Assembly (NCBI GenBank): GCA_964016885.1
Contig: OZ024740.1
Location: forward strand, 294,463,525-294,527,524
DNA length: 64,000 nt
Direction of reading: 5' to 3'
Origin: Eledone cirrhosa
Taxonomy: Eukaryota > Mollusca > Cephalopoda > Octopoda > Eledonidae
Shown: positions 1-9,069 of the stretch, piece after piece
Numbering within the stretch: position 1 is the stretch's first letter
Layout of the letters: every line of letters starts with the position of its first letter
The notes under the pieces: model-generated
Told to the model about the DNA's origin: nothing
Databases searched by the model: none
The model's input: the letters and a program-made list of their open reading frames with translations, nothing else
Made by a program: the position numbers and the translations under genes

Positions 1-349
1 ATATATGCACATCTGTTTAATTGAAAGACAAATGTACATCTGTCTAATTTATATGAAGCAAGCACATAATTATCTTATAGTCCTTTTTAGTCTAAATAAG
101 TATAAACCAGTGTATAGGAAGTTGTCAACAAAAACTTCTAATCTTCTCCATAGATTAATATCTTCTTTTATAGAATGATTTCTTGGAGGATTTGTATGTC
201 ATAATCTTTTTATTCTATATAGAAATAAATGAAGAATCTAACAAAACTAATGACTTACAGAGGAAGTGTAGAAACTGCCCAAGTCCCACCACTAGAAACA
301 TCACATCTGGTCTACATCTATATGAAAGCAACTGACAGATGTTGAATTA

Positions 350-582
350 TTAACCCCTCCATTACTGTATTTTTAATGAAAGACATGGTTTCAATTAATT
401 TTGAAAATAATCAACAATTTGGGGGGAGTTAGTAATATAACTAACTTTTTCATAATTAAGCCTGTGTTTGGAGCATTACTTGACAAAAAGTTCTTTCATA
501 AAATTTTTGAACTCTTTAAAATGGGCAGTTTCAAGTCACAGAGCCAGTGGCAGTTTCAGGGGTTAGCTATCAAAAGAGTTAA
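350..582 (-). mobile_element. MITE-B copy, TTAA-flanked (piggyBac-like)
   Basis: The element is bounded by TTAA at 350-353 and 579-582. It runs opposite to the reference orientation, starting with a degenerate CCCCTCCATTACTGTATTT end and finishing in CAAAAGAGTTAA. The interior matches other MITE-B copies here (ATAATCAACAATTTGG, a TTAAGCCTGTGTTTGGA-type stretch). TTAA flanks and CCCTTT-type ends are typical of piggyBac-superfamily elements. There is no coding capacity, so it is non-autonomous. Confidence 0.7.
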
Positions 583-724
583 TTAAAAACAATTAAAATT
601 TGAGTTGATAAGGGAACCAACATGTTAGGGATAAGTATCATATCTCTATCAAATCACATACATAACTTACTTTAACCCTTAAAGGAAGGGCACACTGGAT
701 AATATAAATATAAGGTTATATATA

Positions 725-783
725 TAGGAACCAGTAAGACCCCGACGGCTTGAGCTCAGCCGTCGGTGTCTTACTAGTTCCTA
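725..783. other. GC-rich perfect-type hairpin (26-position stem)
   Basis: Positions 725-750 pair with 758-783. 24 of 26 pairs are Watson-Crick, with mismatches at 732/776 and 741/767, around a 7-nt loop. The stem is much more GC-rich than its surroundings and is flanked by TA-rich runs on both sides. It may be the core of a small foldback insertion, a structured RNA, or a cruciform site. A microRNA precursor is possible but the stem is short for one. Confidence 0.75.
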
Positions 784-860
784 TTACCCACTCTACTACC
801 CTAAGTATTGAGTACTTTGGTGCGTTATGGTCCACCTGGTTCCTTACCACATTTCCTTCG

Positions 861-881
861 TTATATATATATATATATATA
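861..881. repeat. (TA)n microsatellite
   Basis: A pure TA run. It closes the hairpin-bearing insert, which is also preceded by a short TA run near 718-725. Confidence 0.9.
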
Positions 882-1037
882 AGGTTTTAAAATATAATTA
901 TGATGGAAGTTTTTTTTTTTTTAAAGATAAATATAAAGACTTTAAAGCAAACAGGTTTGTATGATAGAACTAGGAGTAGTTTCAGGCAGTTTGGTAGATG
1001 ATTAGAACAAGGGGTGGTTTGGTATCAAAAACGTTAA
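882..1037 (-). mobile_element. MITE-B fragment, 5' side missing
   Basis: This matches the second half of reversed MITE-B copies: AATTATGATGGAAG, then a GTTTCAGGCAGTTTGGTA block, then TATCAAAAACGTTAA ending in TTAA at 1034-1037. The other end is replaced by the (TA)n and hairpin-bearing DNA on the left. Confidence 0.6.
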
Positions 1038-1139
1038 TTAGAAGCAATTCATCTCCTTCCTTCTACTGAATAACAGATTCAATTCTTTAGTTACAAAAAT
1101 TATTTACTGTAAAAATTAACTCAGTCTGAATACTCTACT

Positions 1140-1500
1140 TCAATAAAACTGAAGGGAAAGGTGTATGCTACGTGTGAAAAATGTGATATATGGGAGCGAC
1201 ACATGGGTGATGAACATAGAACAATAGATAAGGCTGGAAAGAACAAAAATGAGAATAGTCCCATGGATGAGTGAACTATTGCTGATGGGAATAGAACCAA
1301 TGATAAATATTATTCATATGTTGTGGAAGGATGAAAGTCACTGGGTAAGAGGAGTAATGGAAATAAAAGTACAAGGCAGTAAAGGAAGGAGAAGACCAAG
1401 AAAGACATGCCTAAACATAATGGATGAGAAAATGAAAGCCAAGGAGTTGAAGAGGGATGCAGCTGATAGGGAACAAATAAAGAATCTTGTCATGGGGTCC
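1140..1500 (+). pseudogene. LINE-3 reverse-transcriptase C-terminal remnant
   Basis: The frame at 1249-1500 encodes the region downstream of the RT catalytic core found in many non-LTR retrotransposons: a decayed MRIVPWMS block (like MRMLRWMSG), then WKDESHWVRGVM where a WFGHVxR motif is expected, then GSKGRRRPRKTCLNIMDEKM, which matches the conserved 'G-R-G-R-P-x-x-x-W' C-terminal motif. The upstream frame (1153-1240) retains a degenerate LKGKVYATCEKC-like piece. The YADD core is absent, so this is a 5'-truncated dead copy. The clade cannot be assigned by eye. Confidence 0.6.
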
Positions 1501-1528
1501 ACAGGGTTAACCCCTGCTTTAGGTGGCC

Positions 1529-1742
1529 TTAACCCTTTAGCATTTACATTACTCTACATACTATTGTATTTTTGTGGTAAAGGTTTTATCTTGCATAATA
1601 CTGAATCTACAAGATTTCCATATTATTTATTTTGAGATCATTAACTTAACATCAGTATGAGTGACCAGTTACAGTTGGTTTGAACAGAAGGAGGTGATAG
1701 AATTCTGGTCGGATATGGCCAGTTTAAATGCTAAAGGGTTAA
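1529..1742 (+). mobile_element. MITE-A copy, TTAA-flanked (piggyBac-like)
   Basis: TTAA lies at 1529-1532 and 1739-1742. The left end CCCTTTAGCATTTA is mirrored by AAATGCTAAAGGG on the right. The interior carries the family hallmarks TATTTATTTTGAGA and GGAGGTGATAGAATTCTGG. It inserted just downstream of the LINE-3 remnant. Confidence 0.85.
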
Positions 1743-2216
1743 AACGCCTTTCGTAGTTTGAACACACTATCTGAAATGCAAGGAGTCTGAATAATCTTGT
1801 AATACAAAAATCAAAGTGTACACAGATTTATATTCCTAATTTATCAAACTTATTATTTCTGATTTAGAAATACTTGCAGATTTTACTTATTAAACTAACT
1901 AGATATTTAATTATTTAAATATGAAATGATAGTGGTAGGAAAAGATGACAATACATTTTTCAAAAATATTTGTTTTTGTTTTACACAATAATATTAATTA
2001 TCATCATCACCATCATAATCATTAATCACTTGTATTAATGAGTTTTATTATTAGTCACCAGATTGTTTTGTCCTGTCTGAATCATATATTTCTTAGCCAA
2101 GTCTGTAAACAAGTCAGTGCTAACAAACGTAATCTGTTACTACTAATTTCAGTATTTGTTTACTATTAGATAGCATCCCTAGTCAATTTCCTTCTCTTAG
2201 TTATTACATAAATAAT
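1743..2216. other. AT-rich DNA, no recognised feature
   Basis: No coding frame or recognised repeat. A short imperfect ATC/CAT triplet run sits at about 1998-2025. Confidence 0.6.
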
Positions 2217-2593
2217 TACTCTTGGATCTCAAATAATCGCCCCCACCACCACCACCACCACCACCCCACTTATTAATTTTACAGATTTTTTCCAACCTTA
2301 TTAAATTTTACTAAGCTATCTCTAGTGAAGTTTTATCTTAAGTGCTAGCATTCCTGTGACAATTAATTTTCTTTATACATTAAAAAACATTATACATGAC
2401 AAAAACAGTACATTACTAGAAATTCCATATGTTATAAAATAAATAGGATGGGTTGGAGTCTCAATATGTAAACTAAACGACTAATTCTGTTTTAAAAAAA
2501 AAAATCAATGGAGACAACCTAGAAAAATTACTGATTTTCCAACAAATTTTCCTGCTTATTCCAACCTCCACTATTATTTGGAATTCGAGAGTA
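2217..2593 (+). mobile_element. Family D non-autonomous DNA transposon
   Basis: The ends are inverted: TACTCTTGGATCTCAAATAA on the left and ATTATTTGGAATTCGAGAGTA on the right. The interior is colinear with copies at 9066-9812 and 37519-37887 (TTATTAATTTTACAGATTTT, AACATTAAAAAACATT, GGAGACAACCTAGAAAAATT). A (CAC)n run near the left end replaces a C-rich stretch. TA at both edges suggests a TA target, as in Tc1/mariner-type elements, but this is inferred. Confidence 0.75.
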
Positions 2594-2631
2594 TACTAAC
2601 TTCACAAACTTGTTCATCTATATATACTTCC

Positions 2632-2718
2632 TCTTAATCACATCTCTAGTTACTATTGTCTATTGTCTAGAAGTTTACTTAACCAGATCTCTAGTTACTA
2701 TTGTCTAGTAATACCTAG
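2632..2718 (+). repeat. Imperfect two-copy duplication
   Basis: The block ATCTCTAGTTACTATTGTCT followed by an AGAAGTT-type segment occurs twice in tandem. Confidence 0.7.
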
Positions 2719-2752
2719 AAGTTAACCAAATTATTATCACCTGTTCTTACTT

Positions 2753-2925
2753 CATAGCAGAATTGGTAGAGCATCGGAAAAAATGCCATTATGGTATTTA
2801 TTTCAGCTCTTTGCATTTTGAGTTCAAATTCTACCGGTCAACTTTACCGTTCATCCTTCCTGGGTCGATAAAATAAAGTACCAGTAACATACTGGGGTTG
2901 ATATAATCAAATTTGCTGACTTTTT
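2753..2925 (+). mobile_element. SINE-S1-related element, diverged
   Basis: The tRNA-like head has AATTGGTAGAGCATCGG (A-box-like) and TTTGAGTTCAAATTC (B-box-like). It is followed by the S1 body GGGTCGATAAAATAAAGTAC and a 'GGGGTTGATATAATCAAATTTGCTGAC' type tail segment seen in the longer S1 variants. Confidence 0.7.
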
Positions 2926-2984
2926 TTTACTGGTGTTAGTTATTAGATTGCAGTCATGCCAAGGCATCACCTTCAGATGTTTTA

Positions 2985-3045
2985 ATCAATTATATCAACC
3001 CCAGTACATTACTGGTACTCATTGATCCCTATTTCTTCTAGAATG
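2985..3045 (-). mobile_element. SINE-S1 fragment
   Basis: ATCAACCCCAGTACATTACTG followed by GTACTCATTGATCC is the reverse complement of the S1 body. It faces the copy at 2753-2925, giving a short inverted pair. Confidence 0.55.
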
Positions 3046-3149
3046 GCTAAAGTGTAAATGTGTCAGTGACACCTCATGAAATAGGTAAAAAATGAATATA
3101 ATTGTTTGTGTTTTTAGATGGCTAAAATGGCTGCCTTCATGATATAACT

Positions 3150-3268
3150 GCTTTATGTAAAAACATTTTGTGAAATTATGTTTCAAACACCAGTTTAATA
3201 ATGGAGAGGTTAATTAATTGAAACACATGGACAATGTATTTCATTAGAAATAAGGTTATAAAAGAAGT
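3150..3268 (+). mobile_element. MITE-B fragment
   Basis: It contains TTATGTTTCAAACACCAGTT, TAATAATGGAGAGGTTA and TTTCATTAGAAATAAGGTTA, in MITE-B order. The left third is not recognisable. Confidence 0.55.
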
Positions 3269-3394
3269 AATATTGTTTGTCATCAGTTACTATTTATTTT
3301 TTCTAATAAGAACATCATTTTGTAGGCCTTTCATTGTCATCATATTCATCATTTTTATGTGTGATTCCTGATGCCAACCCTCAATTGTTTGTAA

Positions 3395-3690
3395 GTAAGG
3401 TATGTATATGCACACACCTAACCATTGATCCATAGGATTTTTGTTTATGCAGGATATAAACAAATGTCATTGCCTGTAGTAATGATGTCAAATGTGAAGC
3501 AAAGACACAGTCACACACACTTATAACATATACAATGGGCTTCCTTACAGTTTCTGCCTACCAAATTCACTTCCAAGGTATTGAGACTGTAAAAGACACT
3601 TGCCTAATGTGCCACAGTGGAATAGAACCTGAAACCATGAGGTTGTGATGAGACCTTTTTAACCACATAGTCATGACTATGCTTTCCTGA
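3395..3690 (-). mobile_element. SINE-S6 (tRNA-like) element
   Basis: On the minus strand the head reads as a tRNA-like segment (a 'CATGACTATGTGGTTAAAAAG' type A-box region, then GGTTTCAGGTTCTATTCCAC as the B box). It is followed by GGCACATTAGGCAAGTG and TTTGGTAGGCAGAAACTG. Related copies lie at 39225, 50080, 56240 and 58850. Confidence 0.6.
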
Positions 3691-3699
3691 GTACATTTA

Positions 3700-4118
3700 T
3701 TTACTTTGATAAACTGCCTGTTTGTTTTAAATTGTTTTATATTTATCTAAAAATCTATTATAATTTTATGTAAGAACCTTTGTTAAATTATGTTCTGAAG
3801 GATCGATCGACCTTCGTCAAATCGGACTGATGAAACAATGTTTCCATTGGTCTTTCCAGTTGCTAATACTATCTATCGGTCGCAACTCCAGGAAGAAGGA
3901 GCAACGTGAAATAAAGTGTCTTGCTCACATCGCCCAGTCCAGGAATCGAACTCACAACCTCAAGATTGTGAATCCAATTCTCTAACCACTCAGCCACACG
4001 CCTTTACATGTTCTGAACACCAGCTTAATAATGAGAAAGTTATTTATATTACTAAACCCCTCCAAATTCTTGATTATTTTCAAAACTATATACAGTGTGT
4101 TTTATTAGAAATATGATT
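3700..4118 (+). mobile_element. MITE-B copy split by a SINE
   Basis: The left part (TTTGATAAACTGCCTG through ATGTAAGAACCTTTGTTAAA) and the right part (ACACCAGCTTAATAATGAGA through TTTTATTAGAAATATGATTAA) join into one MITE-B once the SINE at 3800-4007 is removed. Confidence 0.75.
3800..4007 (-). mobile_element. SINE-S4 inserted in MITE-B, with target duplication
   Basis: The minus strand carries a tRNA-like head (TGGCTGAGTGGTTAGAGAAT, then TTGTGAGTTCGATTCCTGG) and the body AAGACACTTTATTTCACGTT shared with S2. ATGTTCTGAA occurs at 3790-3799 and again at 4008-4017, consistent with a 10-bp target-site duplication inside the host MITE. A sibling lies at 59322-59520. Confidence 0.8.
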
Positions 4119-4412
4119 AAACAATTATGACTTTGGCTACATTTCTGGATGTATACCATATATACATATACATCTATGTGAGTGTGTGTATACACTAGTC
4201 TATATATATTTGTTTATAATATCTTATACTCCCAGTCTAGAGAAATGTCCCTCTTTTACACAAACATCCTTGGAATTCAGTCCAACATTGATCTTGCCCA
4301 CCACTTCAGTTAACACACAAACCACATATATCTCTCTCTGAGACACAAATCTCTCATCCTTCTATATCTCTAATTCATCTCTGCTGTCTAAGGCTACACT
4401 CTGTTGCTTTCC

Positions 4413-4487
4413 AAGTAGATATAAATTCACACACACACACACATATATATATATGGAAAAGCAGACGTAGAGATGATGATGATGATA

Positions 4488-4528
<41 letters not shown>

Positions 4529-4565
4529 CACACACACACACACATATATATATATACACTCACAC
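4413..4565. repeat. (CA)n/(TA)n microsatellite cluster
   Basis: CA and TA runs are interrupted by GATGATGATGATGATAG, the end of a possible tiny LINE-1/SINE tail (GGAAAAGCAGACGTAGAGATG at about 4455). Confidence 0.85.
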
Positions 4566-5040
4566 AATCTTACAGGCACGAGACTTCCTTCCAAAAGATA
4601 GTATTATCAGAGAAACATCATCAAACTGCACACTCTAGCAAACACCAGAATATACACCATTAAATGTTTTCCAAAATCGTTGCAGACATTCAGCTATGAA
4701 CTTCAGCAAAGATTCAGACAATTTGTTATTCCATCCCACCCCACCATAATTTCTGTCATGTCATGTATTGCTGGCAATAATAAGAATAGTTAAAAAGCAT
4801 AGCAATAGAAGGATGGATGGCCATGAGACTTCAAACAGGATATTGCAGACAGCAGTAGTGGGGGAAGGAGAAAAAAAGGGAACTTGTAGTTAGAATAAGT
4901 TAACATCTGCTAGGTTGCTTAACTCTTAAACATCCTGTAGTGATTTAGCAGAAAATGTTAAAAAATGGGTTTGTTCATTCAAATGTTTATCATATCTTTA
5001 CTAGTGGACTGAACATTTTTGTGAAAATTTGCAGTATTTT
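4566..5040. other. No recognised feature
   Basis: AT-rich unique sequence. No exon, RNA gene or known repeat is seen. Confidence 0.5.
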
Positions 5041-5187
5041 CCCTTTAGCATATAAACCGTCTGTATCTGGCCAGAATTCTCAAACCAGTCGTAAATGGCC
5101 ATTCATACACTGATGTTAAAGTAATAACATCAAAATCTCATGAAAATACAATAGTAAATCTAGAGTAATGTAAATGCTAAAGGGTTA
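5041..5187 (-). mobile_element. MITE-A copy, shortened
   Basis: It begins CCCTTTAGCATATAAACC and ends AAATGCTAAAGGGTTA. The interior is TCTGGCCAGAATTCTCA and TAATGTAAATGC. It is about 70 bp shorter than full copies, and the left TTAA is changed to TTTT. Confidence 0.75.
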
Positions 5188-5640
5188 GAGTAAAGACTTT
5201 AATTTCTATTGTGATGCAGTTATAATGTTGTTTTGGTAATGTGGTTTCATGCAATACAGGATGTTAAACAATCTATAAATTGATAATTTCTCCTCAATAA
5301 TCCAATGCTGCTCTGTTGAAATTCTATCGTTAGTGTCATCATAATTTAAAATAAGCAGTTCTTCATTTGAATTGAGAAGTCAATAATATATAGCGTTTAT
5401 TTCTGATGGCTTTAGTGCTTTCATTCCTATATTTCAATAAAATATACCCCTACAAGTTTCAGTTAAATTCTAAAATAATCATGAATTTAGATTGGTTTTT
5501 TCTAATAATACATTAAAGTGTTTGTTTTGAAAACAACTTAATAAAAAGTTCTTCCATAAATGTATTATGGAATTTATCTTAAACTACTCTAATTACAGGT
5601 AAAACTTGAAATATAAAGTTATTTAAATACAATCATACAT
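5188..5640. other. AT-rich DNA, no clear feature
   Basis: No gene is seen. Weak MITE-B-like words (ACTTAATAAAAAGTTCTTCC near 5535) suggest a very old remnant, but I could not align it convincingly. Confidence 0.4.
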
Positions 5641-5644
5641 AATG

Positions 5645-5835
5645 AGCGGTGGATTGGCAGTATCGGTAGAGGGTCAGATGCCATGCTTTGCAAGCAAAGA
5701 GTTACGGCCTTTTATTGTCTGAGTTCAAATCCCGCCGAGGTTAGCTTTGCCTTTCATCCTTATGGGGTCGATAAAATAAAGTACCAGTAATGCACTGGGT
5801 TAATTGCTGGCCTTGTGCCAAAAGTAGAAACAATT
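5645..5835 (+). mobile_element. SINE-S1, near full length
   Basis: Head GCGGTGGATTGGCAGTATCG, B-box-like GAGTTCAAATCCCGCC, body GGGTCGATAAAATAAAGTAC, tail GCCAAAAGTAGAAACAATTA. This is the canonical form of the family in this window. Confidence 0.9.
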
Positions 5836-5907
5836 ATTATTTTTATGGCAAAAATGCTGTGATTTCATCACTTTGTTTTCCTTTTGTTTCCAATTTGCAT
5901 AATAATT

Positions 5908-6100
5908 AGGTCCTGCCATTGGCAGTGTCGGTAGAAGGTCGGATGTCATGCTTTGACGCATAGAGTTACGGCCCTTGCCATTCTGTGTTCAAAACCCGCC
6001 GAGGTTAACTTTGCCTTTCATCCTTACGGGGTCGATAAAATAAAGTATCAGTTATGCACTGGGTAATTGCTGGCCTTGTGCCAAAAGTAGAAACAATTAT
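5908..6100 (+). mobile_element. SINE-S1 inserted at the edge of a minisatellite
   Basis: A second full S1 copy lies 72 bp downstream of the first. Its immediate 5' flank (ATTAGGTCCTGCCATT) resembles the 39-bp minisatellite unit (ATTAGGCACTGCCATT), and its 3' end runs straight into ATATGGAACAGTTG of the array. It seems to have landed inside a unit. Confidence 0.85.
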
Positions 6101-6853
6101 ATGGAACAGTTGATAGTGATTAGGCACTGCCATTATTATATGGAACACTTGATAGTGATTAGGCACTGCCATTATTATATGGAACACTTGATAGTGATTA
6201 GGCACTGCCATTATTATATGGAACACTTGATAGTGATTAGGCACTGCTATTATTATATGGAACAGTTGATAGTGATTAGGCATTGCTATTATTATATGGA
6301 ACACTTGATAGTGATTAGGCACTGCCATTATTATATGGAACACTTGATAGTGATTAGGCACTGCTATTATTATATGGAACACTTGATAGTGATTAGGCAC
6401 TGCTATTATTATATGGAACACTTGATAGTGATTAGGCACTGCCATTATTATATGGAACACTTGATAGTGATTAGGCATTGCTATTATTATATGGAACACT
6501 TGATAGTGATTAGGCATTGCCATTATTATATGGAACACTTGATAGTGATTAGGCACTGCCATTATTATATGGAACACTTGATAGTGATTAGGCACTGCTA
6601 TTATTATATGGAACACTTGATAGTGATTAGGCACTGCCATTATTATATGGAACACTTGATAGTGATTAGGCATTGCCATTATTATATGGAACACTTGATA
6701 GTGATTAGGCACTGCTATTATTATATGGAACACTTGATAGTGATTAGGCACTGCTATTATTATATGGAACACTTGATAGTGATTAGGCACTGCCATTATT
6801 ATATGGAACACTTGATAGTGATTAGGCATTGCCATTATTATATGGAACACTTG
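6099..6853. repeat. 39-bp minisatellite, about 19 units
   Basis: The unit is TATGGAACACTTGATAGTGA plus TTAGGCACTGCCATTATTA. Variants are CACTG/CATTG, GCCATT/GCTATT and ACACTTG/ACAGTTG. The period is 13 codons, so both strands stay open (minus 291 codons, plus 264 codons). The translations are simple repeats with no domain, so these are not genes. Confidence 0.95.
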
Positions 6854-6956
6854 AATAACAATAAACACGTTTGTAATCAATGTTTCAAGCCTTGAATATG
6901 AATGAGTTTAGTTTCTTTTGGAAATGTTAACTGCTTTGTTACCATATCTTATATAT

Positions 6957-7143
6957 AATTGTTTCTACTTTAGGCACAAGGCCAGCAATTACCCAGTGCA
7001 TTACTGGTACTTTATTTTATCGACCCCGTAATGATGAAAGGCAAAGTCAACCTCGGCGGGATTTGAACTCAGATCGTAAAGGGACGTAACTATGCTGGAC
7101 AGCATGGTGTCTGACCCTCTACCGATACTGCCAATCCACCATG
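6957..7143 (-). mobile_element. SINE-S1
   Basis: A full minus-strand copy from AATTGTTTCTACTTTAGGCA to GATACTGCCAATCCACC. With the plus-strand copy at 5908-6100 it brackets the minisatellite in inverted orientation. Confidence 0.9.
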
Positions 7144-7600
7144 ATTGGAGGACATGTGAGACTGTGTCACGGATATTTTTTTTCTGAATAAGTTATTAAA
7201 ATAAGTTGGATTACTTTAAATAAATCATGAATAAATATTATGTAATTTATCTACTAAATTTTGTAGCTGTTAATTAAACATAAATACTCCTATATAAAAG
7301 TAATGTTTAAAGATTCACTTCTTTAAAATTTTCAAATGTCTACACTTCCGGTTAGCGACTGTACACTCTATCACATCGCTTATATAAACGTTCATATATT
7401 TGCATAGTTATATCATAACGTTTATATTTCTGTCACTAATTTTCTCCTTTTTTGTTTTCATAACATTTCGCCATAATGCAGTTTATATATAATATTGTCT
7501 TTTTTAAATGTATCATGGATTACTTTACTGATTACAGACGAGAGTGTAACACAGTCTCTCTTCAATTTCTGAGCATATTGTCAATATGCACACTACGCAT
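7144..7600. other. No recognised feature
   Basis: AT-rich unique DNA. Confidence 0.5.
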
Positions 7601-7601
7601 G

Positions 7602-7639
7602 CTAGCAGAAAACCACCCGAAGGGTGGTTTTTCTGCTAG
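7602..7639. other. Hairpin, 17-bp stem with GAA loop
   Basis: CTAGCAGAAAACCACCC (7602-7618) pairs with the segment at 7622-7639, with one bulged T. The loop is GAA. It abuts the truncated end of the MITE-B copy that follows. Confidence 0.75.
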
Positions 7640-7810
7640 TTTCTAATAAAAGATATTGCCTATGATTTTCAAATAATTTTGAAAATAATCAAGAATTTGG
7701 AGGGATTTAGTAACATAAGGTTCTCAGATAAAATAAACACTTTAAAACAAACAGCATTGTATCATAAGAATTCTAGGCAGTTTCAGATTGTTTTGTATCA
7801 GAAGAGTTAA
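7640..7810 (-). mobile_element. MITE-B copy, internally deleted
   Basis: It contains TTTCTAATAAAAGATATTGC, ATAATCAAGAATTTGGAGGG and GTATCAGAAGAGTTAA. The middle (the 'TTAAGCTGGTGTTTGGA' block) is absent. Confidence 0.7.
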
Positions 7811-8024
7811 ACATTTTTTTTTCTCCTTTCATTCTCTTTCTGAAATTCATTGCTTTCAATAATGCTGCCTGATATTGTTTTTCAAAAATTAAAACATCCA
7901 GGTCTAAGTCCATCACATGTTATGCTTGAAATATTTGAATCATTATTTACAGCATTCAAAAATCATTCAAATTTAGACTCACTATTACTAAATCTGAGCA
8001 CTGTACACAATAATTTTCATTATT

Positions 8025-8125
8025 TCAAAAGGCAAAGCTAACCCCAGTGGGATTTGAACTCAGAACGTAAAGAGTCAGAACAAATACTGCTATGATGTTC
8101 TTCAGAAATGCCACCCTGAAACCCA
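8025..8125 (-). mobile_element. SINE-S1 remnant
   Basis: AAAGGCAAAGCTAACCCCAG and GGGATTTGAACTCAGAACGT are the reverse complement of the S1 B-box region and body. The head is decayed. Confidence 0.55.
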
Positions 8126-8419
8126 GATCTTCATTAACAAAACTATAATTTGGCATATTATAAAAAGGGCAGAGTATTATAGAAATAAGAGAAAAAAGGG
8201 GCAAGGAGGGGGAATTTGGAAGTTATATCCAAAAGTTCAGAAAACCAAATTCACATCTAAAGATGGTGGTGTACAGCAAGTGTTTACTTAGAGAAATCAC
8301 GTGTTAACACTAATAAAGGAATCATATTTATGTTGATTTGTATATGAATAGCTAAATACAGGTTATTTCCAGTGACTTTGCTATTCTATGATGATGGGCA
8401 GTATCAGCCAAGCTGGTAA
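8126..8419. other. No recognised feature
   Basis: AT-rich unique DNA with short purine runs. Confidence 0.45.
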
Positions 8420-8880
8420 CATCATCATCATTGTTTAACATTCATTTTCCACTCTAGCATGGGTTAGACGGGTTTTCTCATTTGAGGCAAGTTGGGTCAG
8501 GTGGCTAGATTTCTACGGCTAGATCCCCTTCCTAACACCAACCACATTTACAGTGTGTGCTGGGTGCTTTTAGTTGTGACACCTACACGACCACTTTACA
8601 GTGTGTGCTGGGTGCTTTTTGTTGTGACTCCTACACAACCACTTTACAGTGTGGGCTGGGTGCTTTTTGCCGTGACTCCTACATGACCACTTTACAGTGT
8701 GGGCTGGGTGCTTTTTGCCGTGACTCCTACATGACCACTTTACAGTGAGGGCTGAGTGCTTTTAGTCATGACACCTACATGACCATTTTACAATGTGGAC
8801 TGGGTGCTTTTTGTCATGACTCCAACATGACCACTTTACAGTGTGGGCTGGGTGCATTTTGTTGTGACACCTACACAACC
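8420..8880 (-). mobile_element. LINE-1 3' tail with expanded internal repeat
   Basis: The minus strand ends in the (ATG)n-type tail preceded by the 'CATGCTAGxGTGGAAAA' and 'GGTTGGTGTTAGGAAGGG' motifs, as in the 3' untranslated end of the LINE-1 remnant at 32146-32530. Positions 8552-8880 hold about seven tandem 48-bp units (GCTGGGTGCTTTTTG, TGACTCCTACACAACCACTT). The 32.3 and 56.8 kb copies have only about two. Confidence 0.75.
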
Positions 8881-9020
8881 AAGGAGTCAAATAATTAGGT
8901 TACTAATAGATACTTCATACAGTCTCTTCTGGTAGCATCTAGTCAGTAAATATCAGGATTATAAATGAATTGTGATTGCAATAATTTTTGTCATTTAACT
9001 CTGTTAAGTATTTGCAAACT

Positions 9021-9021
<1 letters not shown>

Positions 9022-9067
<46 letters not shown>
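9022..9067. repeat. (CT)n then (AT)n microsatellite
   Basis: Dinucleotide runs abut the left end of the family D element. Confidence 0.9.

Positions 9068-9069
<2 letters not shown>

Noticed and set aside
725..783. A Rho-independent terminator
   Set aside because: The hairpin is GC-rich but is followed by no T run, and nothing in the window is bacterial.
725..783. A canonical microRNA precursor
   Set aside because: The stem is only 26 positions with a small loop, and pairing does not extend into the TA-rich flanks in a convincing way. Small RNA data would be needed.
5660..5745. A tRNA gene
   Set aside because: The A- and B-box-like sequences belong to a SINE head. The cloverleaf is decayed and the same sequence recurs many times with SINE bodies attached.
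6005..6895. 291- and 264-codon frames on opposite strands
   Set aside because: Both come from the 39-bp minisatellite plus SINE sequence, with no domain and a simple 13-residue repeat.
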